A stretch of DNA of 24,056 nucleotides from Pseudoselenomonas ruminantium (lineage in GTDB: Bacteria; Bacillota; Negativicutes; Selenomonadales; Selenomonadaceae): contig DFHU01000070.1 of the NCBI GenBank assembly GCA_002373045.1, positions 1-24,056 on the forward strand, given 5' to 3'. Positions 13,222 to 20,787 of the stretch are shown in pieces (within the stretch, counting starts at the first letter, position 1; the number at the start of each line of letters is the position of its first letter). Position numbers and translations under genes: made by a program. Under the pieces are notes generated by a model. It was not told the DNA's origin. It saw nothing but the letters and a program-made list of their open reading frames with translations, and searched no databases.

Positions 13222-13320
13222 TTATCCGCAGGCTTATCCACAGCATAACAGCCGATAGATGAGGTGGGAATAAGGAAAAAAATTTTATCCACAGATTTAT
13301 GGCTTTGCTCATGTGGATAA
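13222..13320. promoter_or_regulatory. Cluster of DnaA boxes
   Basis: Three perfect TTATCCACA boxes, two on the plus strand (13234-13242, 13285-13293) and one on the minus strand (13312-13320), plus a one-mismatch TTATCCGCA (13222-13230), all within 99 bp. The cluster lies directly upstream of the NrdR-like boxes and the nrd promoter. DnaA control of ribonucleotide reductase genes is known in other bacteria. The cluster could instead titrate DnaA or affect the divergent chemoreceptor gene. Confidence 0.8.
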
Positions 13321-13370
13321 GATTTTGCCTAAGAAAAAGGAACGTGGGCGGGCTTTTTCTACGTTTCCTA

Positions 13371-13398
13371 TTGTACATTGATTTTATTTTGTTATAAT
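13371..13398 (+). promoter_or_regulatory. Promoter of the 4HB chemoreceptor gene
   Basis: TTGTAC (13371-13376), 16 bp, TATAAT (13393-13398), about 58 nt before the start codon. It looks like a housekeeping promoter; I saw no sigma-28 flagellar-type promoter here. Confidence 0.7.
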
Positions 13399-13456
13399 TA
13401 TATTCAGAGGAATATGAAAATTTTAAACATCACACAAGGAAGATGGAGGGATGGCT

Positions 13457-15163
13457 ATGAATTGGCTGAATAACCTTAAGGTGAGTGGGAAAATTGCCTG
13501 TCTGATTGTCATGGCAGTATTGGCGTTGATTGCAGTGGGCTGGAATTCTGTTTTGTATTTGCACAGGATTCAGGCGGATATGGATAATATGTATGCAAAA
13601 AAAATGCAGTCGGTGCGCTTGCTGGGGGACTGTTCAATTACGGTGAGGGCTATACAGTCCCGTATTTTGGAAAATGTCATGCTTACGGATCAGGAACAAA
13701 TGAGCAAGAATAAGCAGGACGTTGACAAATATATGCAGCGTTATGACGCTATATGGGCAGAATATCGGGCTTTGGGAGAACAGACAGAAGGCATAGATAC
13801 GGTGGAAAAACATTGGCTGGACTTCAAAGGCTCGGCAGGAGAAATGATGGAACTGTCTTTGAAGGGGCAGCAGGAAGAGGCCAGAGCATTATATGGCACA
13901 AAGGCAATCAAGGAGATTATTGCCTGGGACAAGAGCATGTCGCCTTTGCGCAAGGCGGTTTATGATGAGGCAGAGGCAATCAACAATCAAAATCAGGAAG
14001 AGGCCAATATGGCGGTATGGTCAATGGGAATCATCACATTGGTGGCAGTGGTTTTGATGGGTCTTTTTGGTGGCGTGCTGGTGCAGGCAATACGGAAGCC
14101 TTTGGCGGAAATGGTGACAGCCTGCCGTCACTTGCAGGCCGGGGATTTCCGGCAGATGGCGCTTCCGTCTCGACGGTTGGATGAGTTTGGGGAAATGGCA
14201 GCAGTGGTTGAAGATGTGCGTGTTTCCCTTAGCAGTTTAATGTCCAAGACCAATGATTCCGCTGCCCATATTGCTTCGGCATCGGAGGAGCTTACAGCCA
14301 GTTCTCAGCAGTCGGCGCAGGCTTCCCAACAGGTGGCTGAGTCGGTGACGGAAGCATCGGGAGCTGTTTCGCAGCAGCAGCAGGGGATAAATGAAAGCAG
14401 TGCAGCGGTAGGCAAGGTGGCCGATTCCGTGCAGCAATTGCAGCGAGAGGCTGAACGGGTGGCAGACCATGCCAATGCCGCTTCCGAACAGGCTGTTGCG
14501 GGAACGAAGGCCATTGAATTGTCGGTGAAGCAGATTCGCGGTGTAGAGTCAACCGTAGGCGAGTCAGCGGTCATTGTGGGAAAACTGGGTGAGCGTTCTC
14601 AGGAGATTGGACAGATTGTGGAGACGATTTCCGGGATTGCGGAGCAGACCAATCTGTTGGCACTGAATGCGGCCATAGAAGCTGCCCGTGCCGGTGAGCA
14701 GGGGAGAGGTTTTTCTGTAGTAGCTGACGAGGTCAGGAAACTGGCAGAACAGTCATCGGAAGCTGCGGAGCAAATTTCCCATTTGATTGTGAGCATTCAG
14801 TCCGACACGGCAAGTGCGGTGAACTCCATGAAGTCGGGGAGCACAGCTGTGGCAGAAGGTGCTCATTCGGTGGAAGAACTGCGTGCTACTTTTGAGCGCA
14901 TACGGGAATTTGTAGATGAAGTATCCAAGCAGGTGGACAGCATGGCAGAGGCTATTCGCGGCGTGGCCGATGACGCCGGTGTAATCTCCCGACATATTGA
15001 AGATATTGATATGCAGGGGACAAGAGTGGCGGATGAAATGCAGAACGTATCGGCAGTTTCCGAGGAGCAGTCGGCATCGGCTGCTGAGATTGCCAGCGCC
15101 AGTGACTCTCTGGCGAAACTTGCGCAGGAATTGCAGGATACGTTGAGACAGTTCAAGTTTTAA
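13457..15163 (+). CDS. Methyl-accepting chemotaxis protein with four-helix-bundle sensor
   Basis: Membrane chemoreceptor of 568 aa. TM1 is at about 11-33, followed by a helical periplasmic domain at about 35-185 of the 4HB_MCP type (rich in Glu, Gln and Met), TM2 at about 187-210, HAMP at about 210-262, and the signalling coiled coil with the tip at about 393-430 (GIAEQTNLLALNAAIEAARA, then GEQGRGFSVVADEVRKLAEQ). A run of five Gln precedes the first methylation helix. ATG 13457 is preferred over ATG 13451, because the GGAGG ribosome binding site ends only 1 nt before 13451 but 7 nt before 13457. Its ligand is unknown. The end RQFKF lacks a CheR-tethering pentapeptide. It diverges from the nrd pair and ends at a bidirectional terminator. 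Confidence 0.94.
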   Translation: MNWLNNLKVSGKIACLIVMAVLALIAVGWNSVLYLHRIQADMDNMYAKKMQSVRLLGDCSITVRAIQSRILENVMLTDQEQMSKNKQDVDKYMQRYDAIWAEYRALGEQTEGIDTVEKHWLDFKGSAGEMMELSLKGQQEEARALYGTKAIKEIIAWDKSMSPLRKAVYDEAEAINNQNQEEANMAVWSMGIITLVAVVLMGLFGGVLVQAIRKPLAEMVTACRHLQAGDFRQMALPSRRLDEFGEMAAVVEDVRVSLSSLMSKTNDSAAHIASASEELTASSQQSAQASQQVAESVTEASGAVSQQQQGINESSAAVGKVADSVQQLQREAERVADHANAASEQAVAGTKAIELSVKQIRGVESTVGESAVIVGKLGERSQEIGQIVETISGIAEQTNLLALNAAIEAARAGEQGRGFSVVADEVRKLAEQSSEAAEQISHLIVSIQSDTASAVNSMKSGSTAVAEGAHSVEELRATFERIREFVDEVSKQVDSMAEAIRGVADDAGVISRHIEDIDMQGTRVADEMQNVSAVSEEQSASAAEIASASDSLAKLAQELQDTLRQFKF

Positions 15164-15178
15164 GGATATGGGGATAAG

Positions 15179-15210
15179 AAAATGGGCTGCATTTGCAGCC
15201 CATTTTCTTA
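15179..15210. terminator. Bidirectional terminator between the chemoreceptor and mscS genes
   Basis: A perfect 12-bp stem (15179-15190 with 15195-15206) with an ATTT loop. T-rich tracts follow on both strands, serving the plus-strand chemoreceptor gene and the minus-strand MscS gene. Confidence 0.85.
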
Positions 15211-15215
15211 TGTTT

Positions 15216-16274
15216 TTATTGTTTGACGATGGTTCGGATGGGGAATGGAATCTCTATGCCTTCCTGCCGGAATCTGGCGGTCAGGGCTTTGATGAATTCG
15301 TGTTTGAGGCGGAACTGGTCATCAAAGCGGGCGGAATGCAGGAGCACGTTGAAGTCGATGCTGCTTTCGCCGAAGTTGTAGAAACGGACAGATGGCTTGC
15401 GGTTGTCATCAATTTTTTCGCCGAGGCTCTCCAGCACCTGATGGGCTACTTCGAGCGTGACATCCTCGACCTTTTGTAAATCGCTGTCATAGGCCACGCC
15501 GACAGGAATCTTGATGACGATATCGTGGCGGGGCATGCTGTAGTTGGTGATGATGGAGGAGGCGATTTTTTGGTTCGGAATAACGACCATATTGCCTTCG
15601 CCAACGGGAACGATGGTGGTGAAACGCCAAGTGATGTCGGTGACGCGTCCTTCCTCGCCGGAGCTTAGATGGATGTAGTCACCTAGGCGCAGCTGCTTGG
15701 AGAGAATCAGGTGCAGGCCGGAGAAGATATTGGCGAGCGTTTCCTGCAGGGCCAGTGCCACGGCCATACCACCGACACCCAGGGCGGTGAGAATCGGGGC
15801 AATGGAAATGCCGTAGTATTGGAGTACGACGAGGATGCCCATAGCATAGATGATGCCATTGATGATAGCCGTTAAGAGCGTGGTCTTAGGCATGGTCTGT
15901 TGGGAACGTTCGATTTGCATATCGATAACGCCGCTGACCGTGCGGGCAATAACCCGGGTGATGGTGAAGATGATTACGGTAAAGAGAATGTAGGAAAAAA
16001 TCTTTACCAGCGGTTCAATGATGTCGATGGTGTTGACAATCCAATAGAGGCCAACGACCAAGCAAAAGGAAATCGGTACGCCCTGCAGGGCATTGATTAA
16101 GATGCCCTGCCAGGATGTTTCGTCTGTATTGATGCGGTTCATGACACGCTTTTTAATCATGCGGTTGAGCATGATGCCCACCGTGAGTGCTGCCGTCAGA
16201 ATGCATAGGGGCACAATGAGCATTTCCAAAAGGTGCGTCCAGTCAATCCATTTTATCCAGTTCATATTGAGCAA
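15216..16274 (-). CDS. Small-conductance mechanosensitive ion channel (MscS family)
   Basis: A 352-aa inner-membrane channel that opens on hypo-osmotic shock. Predicted TM helices are at about 15-37, 67-87, 92-112 and 134-156, with the pore-lining helix at about 159-190 (ILTALGVGGMAVALALQETL, then ANIFSG), rich in Gly and Ala as in MscS TM3. The beta domain carries the signatures GDYIHLSSGEEGRVTDITWR and MVVIPNQKIASS (about 198-240). The C-terminal alpha-beta domain ends near 345. The start is TTG at 16274, chosen because AAGGGAGG ends 7 nt upstream, while the next ATG would be 16 nt away. It ends opposite the chemoreceptor gene and diverges from the GNAT gene. Confidence 0.93.
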   Translation of the reverse strand: MLNMNWIKWIDWTHLLEMLIVPLCILTAALTVGIMLNRMIKKRVMNRINTDETSWQGILINALQGVPISFCLVVGLYWIVNTIDIIEPLVKIFSYILFTVIIFTITRVIARTVSGVIDMQIERSQQTMPKTTLLTAIINGIIYAMGILVVLQYYGISIAPILTALGVGGMAVALALQETLANIFSGLHLILSKQLRLGDYIHLSSGEEGRVTDITWRFTTIVPVGEGNMVVIPNQKIASSIITNYSMPRHDIVIKIPVGVAYDSDLQKVEDVTLEVAHQVLESLGEKIDDNRKPSVRFYNFGESSIDFNVLLHSARFDDQFRLKHEFIKALTARFRQEGIEIPFPIRTIVKQ

Positions 16275-16300
16275 AGCAATTCCTCCCTTGCGATATTTGC

Positions 16301-16329
16301 TTGAAATAAAAAATCTCTCTCATTATACT
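16301..16329 (+). promoter_or_regulatory. Sigma-A promoter of the GNAT gene
   Basis: TTGAAA (16301-16306), 17 bp, TATACT (16324-16329), about 30 nt before the start codon. Confidence 0.8.
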
Positions 16330-16360
16330 ATAAGTAAAAAAGAATAGTAAGGGGGATTTT

Positions 16361-16900
16361 ATGGCTGAAATTTTAATTACCGGGCCGCGCCTGCGCCTGC
16401 GCCGGGCGGTGGAGGCGGATTTGGATTTTATCATGGATTTGGAATATGCGGAGGACAATCTGCCGTTTATCGTGCCGTTTGACCGGGATTTTCATACGAA
16501 TGTCATCACCAAGGGAGAGGCCTCTATGGATGTGATTGTGGAGGAAGTCGAAACTGGCGAGCCGGTGGGCTACTTCCTCGTGGCAGGTTTAAAGACGGAC
16601 GCCAAGGAAATGGAATGGACGCATGTGATTATCGCCAAGAAGGGCATGGGCTATGGCCATGAGGCCATGCAGCTCATCAAGAAATGGTGTTTTGCAGTGC
16701 AGAAATTTCATCGGGCCTGGTTGGACTGCAAGGATTACAATACGCGTGCGCTGCACCTTTACGAAAGTGAGGGCATGGTAAGGGAAGGTCTGATTCGTGA
16801 GACCATCCTTACCAATGGCGTGTATGAGAATCTGGTGATATTGGGAATATTGGACCGGGAGTATGAAGCGCGGCGGGCTGCCGGGCAGGAATTGAAATAA
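16361..16900 (+). CDS. GNAT family N-acetyltransferase
   Basis: A 179-aa cytoplasmic acyltransferase of the RimJ/RimL-like (Acetyltransf_3) type. The N-terminal strand GPRLRLRRAVEADLDFIMDL is typical. The acetyl-CoA-binding motif A is in IIAKKGMGYGHEAMQLIKKW (about 90-109). The C-terminal part DYNTRALHLYESEGMVREGL (about 127-146) is the conserved N-x-x-a-x-x-l-Y-x-x-x-G-F/M segment. The acceptor substrate is unknown. The ribosome binding site AGTAAGGGGG lies about 6 nt before the ATG. The gene stands alone, with its own promoter and a terminator-like hairpin after it. Confidence 0.9.
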   Translation: MAEILITGPRLRLRRAVEADLDFIMDLEYAEDNLPFIVPFDRDFHTNVITKGEASMDVIVEEVETGEPVGYFLVAGLKTDAKEMEWTHVIIAKKGMGYGHEAMQLIKKWCFAVQKFHRAWLDCKDYNTRALHLYESEGMVREGLIRETILTNGVYENLVILGILDREYEARRAAGQELK

Positions 16901-16912
16901 TTTTATTTAATT

Positions 16913-16943
16913 AAAAGGATACATGAAGTCATGTGTCCTTTTA
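16913..16943 (+). terminator. Hairpin after the GNAT gene
   Basis: A 13-bp stem with one G-T pair (16913-16925 with 16930-16942), loop AAGT, ending in TTTT. It is probably the GNAT terminator. Its right arm contains CATGTGTCCT, which recurs in a palindrome before the nucleoside transporter gene, so it could also be an operator of the deo cluster. Confidence 0.65.
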
Positions 16944-17041
16944 TTGTACGATGAAAAGCGATACAATAAGAACAACAAAGGAAAAAGAAAAGATTGTGAT
17001 TTTTCCCAATAATGTAGTGATTCAAATTAGGAGGCAGTTCG

Positions 17042-17701
17042 ATGGACGCAAAGGAAATTTTAGCAAAGGTTGACCATACGTTATTGAAGCAGACCGCTAC
17101 TTGGGCTGACATTCAGAAGATTTGTGAAGAGGCTTCCAAGTATCATACGGCAACGGTAATGGTTCCTTCCTGCTTTATCACGAAAATCCGTGAGAATTAT
17201 GGCGGCAAGGTAAAGATTGCAACGGTGGTAGGTTTCCCGAACGGCAACTGCAACACGGCTGCCAAGATTGCTGAAACGGCACAGGCACTCGCTGATGGTG
17301 CTGAGGAAATCGATATGGTCATCAATATCGGTGCCCTGAAGGCTGGCGAAACGGAATACGTTACCGAAGAAATCCGTGCGTTGAAGCGCCTGTGCGGTGA
17401 ACGCGTGCTCAAGGTTATCGTAGAAACCTGCTTCCTGACGGAAGAAGAAAAAATCGCTGCCTGCAAGTGCGTGACGGACGCTGGTGCAGATTTCATCAAG
17501 ACGTCCACGGGCTTTGGTTCCAAGGGGGCAACGCTTGAGGATATCAAGCTCTTCAAGGAACATATCGGTGAAGGCGTACAGATGAAGGCTGCTGGTGGTA
17601 TTCATACCCGTGAAGAAATGGAAGGGTTTATCGCAGCTGGCTGCACGCGTCTGGGTGCCAGCGCAGCAGTAAAGGTTTTGAAGGACGAGGTGGATAAGTA
17701 A
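17042..17701 (+). CDS. deoC: Deoxyribose-phosphate aldolase
   Basis: A 219-aa class I aldolase that cleaves 2-deoxyribose-5-phosphate to acetaldehyde and glyceraldehyde-3-phosphate, the last step of deoxynucleoside catabolism. Visible features are the Schiff-base lysine Lys153 in FIKTSTGF, the proton-relay Lys182 in MKAAGGI, Asp91 in EIDMVINIGALK, and TVVGFPNG (61-68). Length matches the family. ATG start with TTAGGAGG upstream. It is the first gene of a deo cluster, and its stop TAA overlaps the ATG of deoB by one base (TAATG), so the two are coupled. Confidence 0.97.
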   Translation: MDAKEILAKVDHTLLKQTATWADIQKICEEASKYHTATVMVPSCFITKIRENYGGKVKIATVVGFPNGNCNTAAKIAETAQALADGAEEIDMVINIGALKAGETEYVTEEIRALKRLCGERVLKVIVETCFLTEEEKIAACKCVTDAGADFIKTSTGFGSKGATLEDIKLFKEHIGEGVQMKAAGGIHTREEMEGFIAAGCTRLGASAAVKVLKDEVDK

Positions 17702-18882
17702 TGGGTAAGTTTAAAAGAGCGTTTGTTATTGTTTTGGACAGCTATGGTATCGGTCAGGAACCGGATGCTGCAGACTTTGGCGATGGCGTTTGCAACACCT
17801 TAAAATCCATTGTGGCATCGGATAAGTACGATACGCCGAACATGAAGAAGCTGGGTCTGTTCAATATTGATGGCGTTGGCTGCGGTGAGCCGGTAGAAAA
17901 GCCGCTGGGTTCCTTTGCCCGTCTGCGTGAGCTTTCCCGCGGCAAGGATACGACCACGGGCCATTGGGAAATCGCCGGTATCGTTTCCGAGCGTCCCATG
18001 CCGACCTATCCGGATGGCTTCCCGGCTGACCTCATTGAGAAGCTGGAAAAAGCCTTTGGCAAGAAGATTCTCTGCAACAAACCGTATTCTGGTACGGCGG
18101 TAATCCATGATTATGGCCAGGAACAGGAAAAGACCGGCGGCCTTATCGTTTATACCTCCGCGGACAGTGTGTTCCAGATTGCCGCCAATGAAGCCGATGT
18201 TCCCGTGGATGAACTTTATGGTTACTGCAAGACGGCGCGCGAAATCCTGCAGGGTGAACATGGTGTAGGCCGTGTTATTGCCCGTCCGTATGTGGGCAAG
18301 TTCCCGGATTATCAGCGTACTTCCCGCCGCCATGACTTCTCCCTTGACCCCACGGGCGACACGATGATGGATGCCCTGCGCCGCAAGGGATTGGAAACCA
18401 TTGGTGTTGGCAAGATTTCCGATATCTTTGCCGGACGCAACATCAGCCGTTCCTTAGGCATTAACAAGAATAATGTAGATGGCATGGAAAAAACGCTCAA
18501 GGTGATGGACGAGGATTTCGAAGGTCTGTGCTTTGTCAACCTCGTGGACTTTGATATGCAGTATGGTCATCGCCGTGATATTGACGGCTATGCTAATGCC
18601 GCAACGGTATTTGACAAGCAGCTCGGTGAATTCATGGCCAAGATGCGTGATGATGATGTACTCATGATTACGGCTGACCATGGCTGCGATCCGGGAGCTC
18701 CGGGCACGGACCATACGCGTGAATACATCCCCCTGCTCATCTATGGCAAGCATGTCAAGGAAGGCGTAAACCTGGGTACTTATCCGACCTTCGCCATGAT
18801 TGGTGCAACGATTTCCGATATGTTTGACTGCGATTTGAAGACCAAAGGCGAGAGCCTGCTCCCGCGCTTTATCAAAGACTAA
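17701..18882 (+). CDS. deoB: Phosphopentomutase
   Basis: A 393-aa alkaline-phosphatase-superfamily mutase that interconverts (deoxy)ribose-1-phosphate and 5-phosphate, linking nucleoside phosphorylase to DeoC. Visible metal and catalytic motifs are FVIVLDSYGIGQEPDA (Asp13), the phosphothreonine motif KDTTTGHWE (about 82-90), VDFDMQYGHRRD (about 282-293), and MITADHGCDPGAPGTDHTRE. Length is standard. It starts in the stop codon of deoC and is followed after 33 nt by pdp. Confidence 0.97.
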   Translation: MGKFKRAFVIVLDSYGIGQEPDAADFGDGVCNTLKSIVASDKYDTPNMKKLGLFNIDGVGCGEPVEKPLGSFARLRELSRGKDTTTGHWEIAGIVSERPMPTYPDGFPADLIEKLEKAFGKKILCNKPYSGTAVIHDYGQEQEKTGGLIVYTSADSVFQIAANEADVPVDELYGYCKTAREILQGEHGVGRVIARPYVGKFPDYQRTSRRHDFSLDPTGDTMMDALRRKGLETIGVGKISDIFAGRNISRSLGINKNNVDGMEKTLKVMDEDFEGLCFVNLVDFDMQYGHRRDIDGYANAATVFDKQLGEFMAKMRDDDVLMITADHGCDPGAPGTDHTREYIPLLIYGKHVKEGVNLGTYPTFAMIGATISDMFDCDLKTKGESLLPRFIKD

Positions 18883-18915
18883 ATATATACCTATAGAAAA
18901 GAGGCTTTTTCTACT

Positions 18916-20238
18916 ATGAGAATGTATGACCTGATTACCAAAAAGAAACACGGCGAAGCACTGACGGATGCCGAAATTCAGTACATGATTGATGGTTATG
19001 TAAAGGGTGAAATTCCCGATTATCAGATGTCCTCCATGCTGATGGCCATTTGGTTTAAGGGCATGAATGACCATGAAATCACTCAGCTTACCATGTGCAT
19101 GGCAAAATCCGGCGATATGATTGACCTCTCCGCGATTGCCGGCAAGAAGGTCGACAAGCATTCCACGGGCGGCGTTGGTGATAAGACGACTTTGATTGTC
19201 GGGCCTATCGTGGCAGCCTGCGGCGGCAAGGTTGCTAAGATGAGCGGACGTGGCCTTGGCCATACTGGCGGTACGGTGGATAAGCTCGAATCCATTCCCG
19301 GCTACAAGACGGCCCTTGACCGCAAGGAATTCTTCGATACGGTGAACAAATGCGGCATCAGCCTTATCGGTCAGTCCGGCAATCTGGCACCTGCCGACAA
19401 GAAGCTCTATGCTCTGCGTGATGTAACGGCAACGGTTGACAGTATCCCACTGATTGCTTCTTCCATCATGAGCAAGAAGCTGGCTGCAGGCAGCGATTGC
19501 ATCCTGCTCGATGTCAAAACCGGCAGCGGTGCGTTCATGAAGACGCTGGATGATTCCATTAAGCTGGCACAGACTATGGTAGCCATTGGTGAAGGTGCAG
19601 GCCGCCGCACGGTTGCACTCATTACCGATATGGATACGCCGCTGGGCCTTGGCATCGGCAACAGCCTCGAAGTTATCGAATCCATGGACGTGCTGAAAGG
19701 CAAAGGACCAAAAGACCTCACGGAAGTTTCCTTGCAGCTGGCTTCCAACATGCTCTATCTGGTGGGCAAAGGCACGCCGGAAGAATGCCGCAAGATGGCT
19801 GAAAAAGCTATCGAGGATGGTTCTGCTTTCGAAACCTTCTGCACGATGGTTAAGGAACAGGGCGGCGATGACAGCGTACTGCGCGATTACAGCAAATTCG
19901 CTCAGGCTCCCTTCAAAGGCGAGATTAAAGCCGACAAAGATGGCTTTATCACGAAGATGAACGCAGAAGCTATCGGGGAAATGTCCGTAGTTCTGGGTGC
20001 CGGCCGCGAGACCAAGGAAAGCGATATTGATTTCTCCGCTGGCCTGATTCTCCATAAGAAATATGGTGATGAAGTGAAGAAGGGCGATGTGCTCGTTACC
20101 CTTTACACGTCCAAGGAAGCTGCTCTGAAAGGCGCCGAGGATATGTACCGTGAAGCTGTAGTGATTGGCAGCAGTGCTCCGGAAAAGAAACCGCTGGTAT
20201 ATGCCCGCGTAGAAAAAGACAAAGTAGAAAAATACTAA
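18916..20238 (+). CDS. pdp: Pyrimidine-nucleoside phosphorylase
   Basis: A 440-aa enzyme that splits uridine, deoxyuridine and thymidine to base and (deoxy)ribose-1-phosphate. The family signature SGRGLGHTGGTVDKLESI is intact (about 110-127), as is the phosphate-binding KHSTGGVGDKT (about 80-90). The pattern IGQSGNLAPADKKLYALRD, followed by SSIMSKKLAAG, is closer to Bacillus Pdp than to E. coli DeoA, so the broader-specificity name is used. The C-terminal biotinyl-like domain (about 345-440) is complete. The ribosome binding site is modest (GAGG, 11 nt before the ATG). It lies in the deo cluster between deoB and cdd. Confidence 0.95.
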   Translation: MRMYDLITKKKHGEALTDAEIQYMIDGYVKGEIPDYQMSSMLMAIWFKGMNDHEITQLTMCMAKSGDMIDLSAIAGKKVDKHSTGGVGDKTTLIVGPIVAACGGKVAKMSGRGLGHTGGTVDKLESIPGYKTALDRKEFFDTVNKCGISLIGQSGNLAPADKKLYALRDVTATVDSIPLIASSIMSKKLAAGSDCILLDVKTGSGAFMKTLDDSIKLAQTMVAIGEGAGRRTVALITDMDTPLGLGIGNSLEVIESMDVLKGKGPKDLTEVSLQLASNMLYLVGKGTPEECRKMAEKAIEDGSAFETFCTMVKEQGGDDSVLRDYSKFAQAPFKGEIKADKDGFITKMNAEAIGEMSVVLGAGRETKESDIDFSAGLILHKKYGDEVKKGDVLVTLYTSKEAALKGAEDMYREAVVIGSSAPEKKPLVYARVEKDKVEKY

Positions 20239-20253
20239 GTTTTTACAGGCGGC

Positions 20254-20275
20254 GCCCCCTGCCGTTAAAGGGGGC
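20254..20275 (+). other. Intercistronic hairpin between pdp and cdd
   Basis: A 7-bp GC-rich stem (GCCCCCT 20254-20260 with AGGGGGC 20269-20275) and 8-nt loop, without a T tract. It is not a standard terminator; it may protect the pdp mRNA end or lower read-through into cdd. Confidence 0.5.
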
Positions 20276-20329
20276 ACTGCTTTAACCAACAATTGTCATA
20301 CAATTTTGTATTGAAGGAGTGTTTTTACG

Positions 20330-20710
20330 GTGGATGATAAAGAATTAATCGCAGAAGCGAAAAAGTATCGGGAATTTTCCTACAGCCCCTATTCCAAGTT
20401 CAAGGTTGGAGCAGCTGTACTGACGAAGAAGGGCAATGTGTATGGTGGCTGCAATATCGAAAATTCCAGTTTCCCGGTTACAAATTGCGCTGAACGCACG
20501 GCTATTTTCAAGGCGGTATCCGAAGGGGAACAGGAATTTGAGGCGATTGCCCTGATTGCCGATACGCCGGGACCATGCTCACCGTGCGGTGCCTGCCGTC
20601 AGGTGATGGTGGAATTTAAGATTCCGAAAATCATCATGGCTAATCTGAAAGGCGATGTGAAGGTAGTTACCCTCGAAGAACTTATGCCTTACGCCTTTAC
20701 GGAATTTTGA
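20330..20710 (+). CDS. cdd: Cytidine deaminase
   Basis: A 126-aa homotetramer-type zinc deaminase that converts cytidine and deoxycytidine to uridine and deoxyuridine, feeding Pdp. Zinc ligands are Cys53 (TNCAER) and Cys86/Cys89 (PCSPCGACRQ), with catalytic Glu55. These positions match the short tetrameric class. The start is GTG, chosen because GAAGGAG ends about 10 nt upstream and no ATG is nearby. It is separated from pdp by about 90 nt including a hairpin, and from the transporter gene by 77 nt. Confidence 0.96.
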   Translation: MDDKELIAEAKKYREFSYSPYSKFKVGAAVLTKKGNVYGGCNIENSSFPVTNCAERTAIFKAVSEGEQEFEAIALIADTPGPCSPCGACRQVMVEFKIPKIIMANLKGDVKVVTLEELMPYAFTEF

Positions 20711-20714
20711 GTTA

Positions 20715-20760
20715 TTGACAACTATACATGGTTTGTGCAACAATAGGACATGTGTCCTAT
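20715..20760 (+). promoter_or_regulatory. Possible promoter and palindromic operator before the nucleoside transporter gene
   Basis: TTGACA (20715-20720) is followed after 18 bp by a weak -10 (AACAAT, 20739-20744). Immediately after it lies an inverted repeat, ATAGGACA-TG-TGTCCTAT (20743-20760), well placed to block transcription. The repeat shares CATGTGTCCT with the hairpin upstream of deoC. Confidence 0.5.
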
Positions 20761-20787
20761 ATATAAATCATAAAAGGGGAATTTATA

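Noticed and set aside
13171..13320. Chromosomal replication origin
   Set aside because: DnaA boxes and an AT-rich stretch are present, but dnaA, dnaN, recF or gyr genes are not nearby. The position over the nrd promoter explains the boxes better.
18454..20292. A 612-aa minus-strand open frame opposite deoB and pdp
   Set aside because: Antisense to two well-conserved enzymes, with no recognisable domain. It arises from the codon bias of the sense genes.
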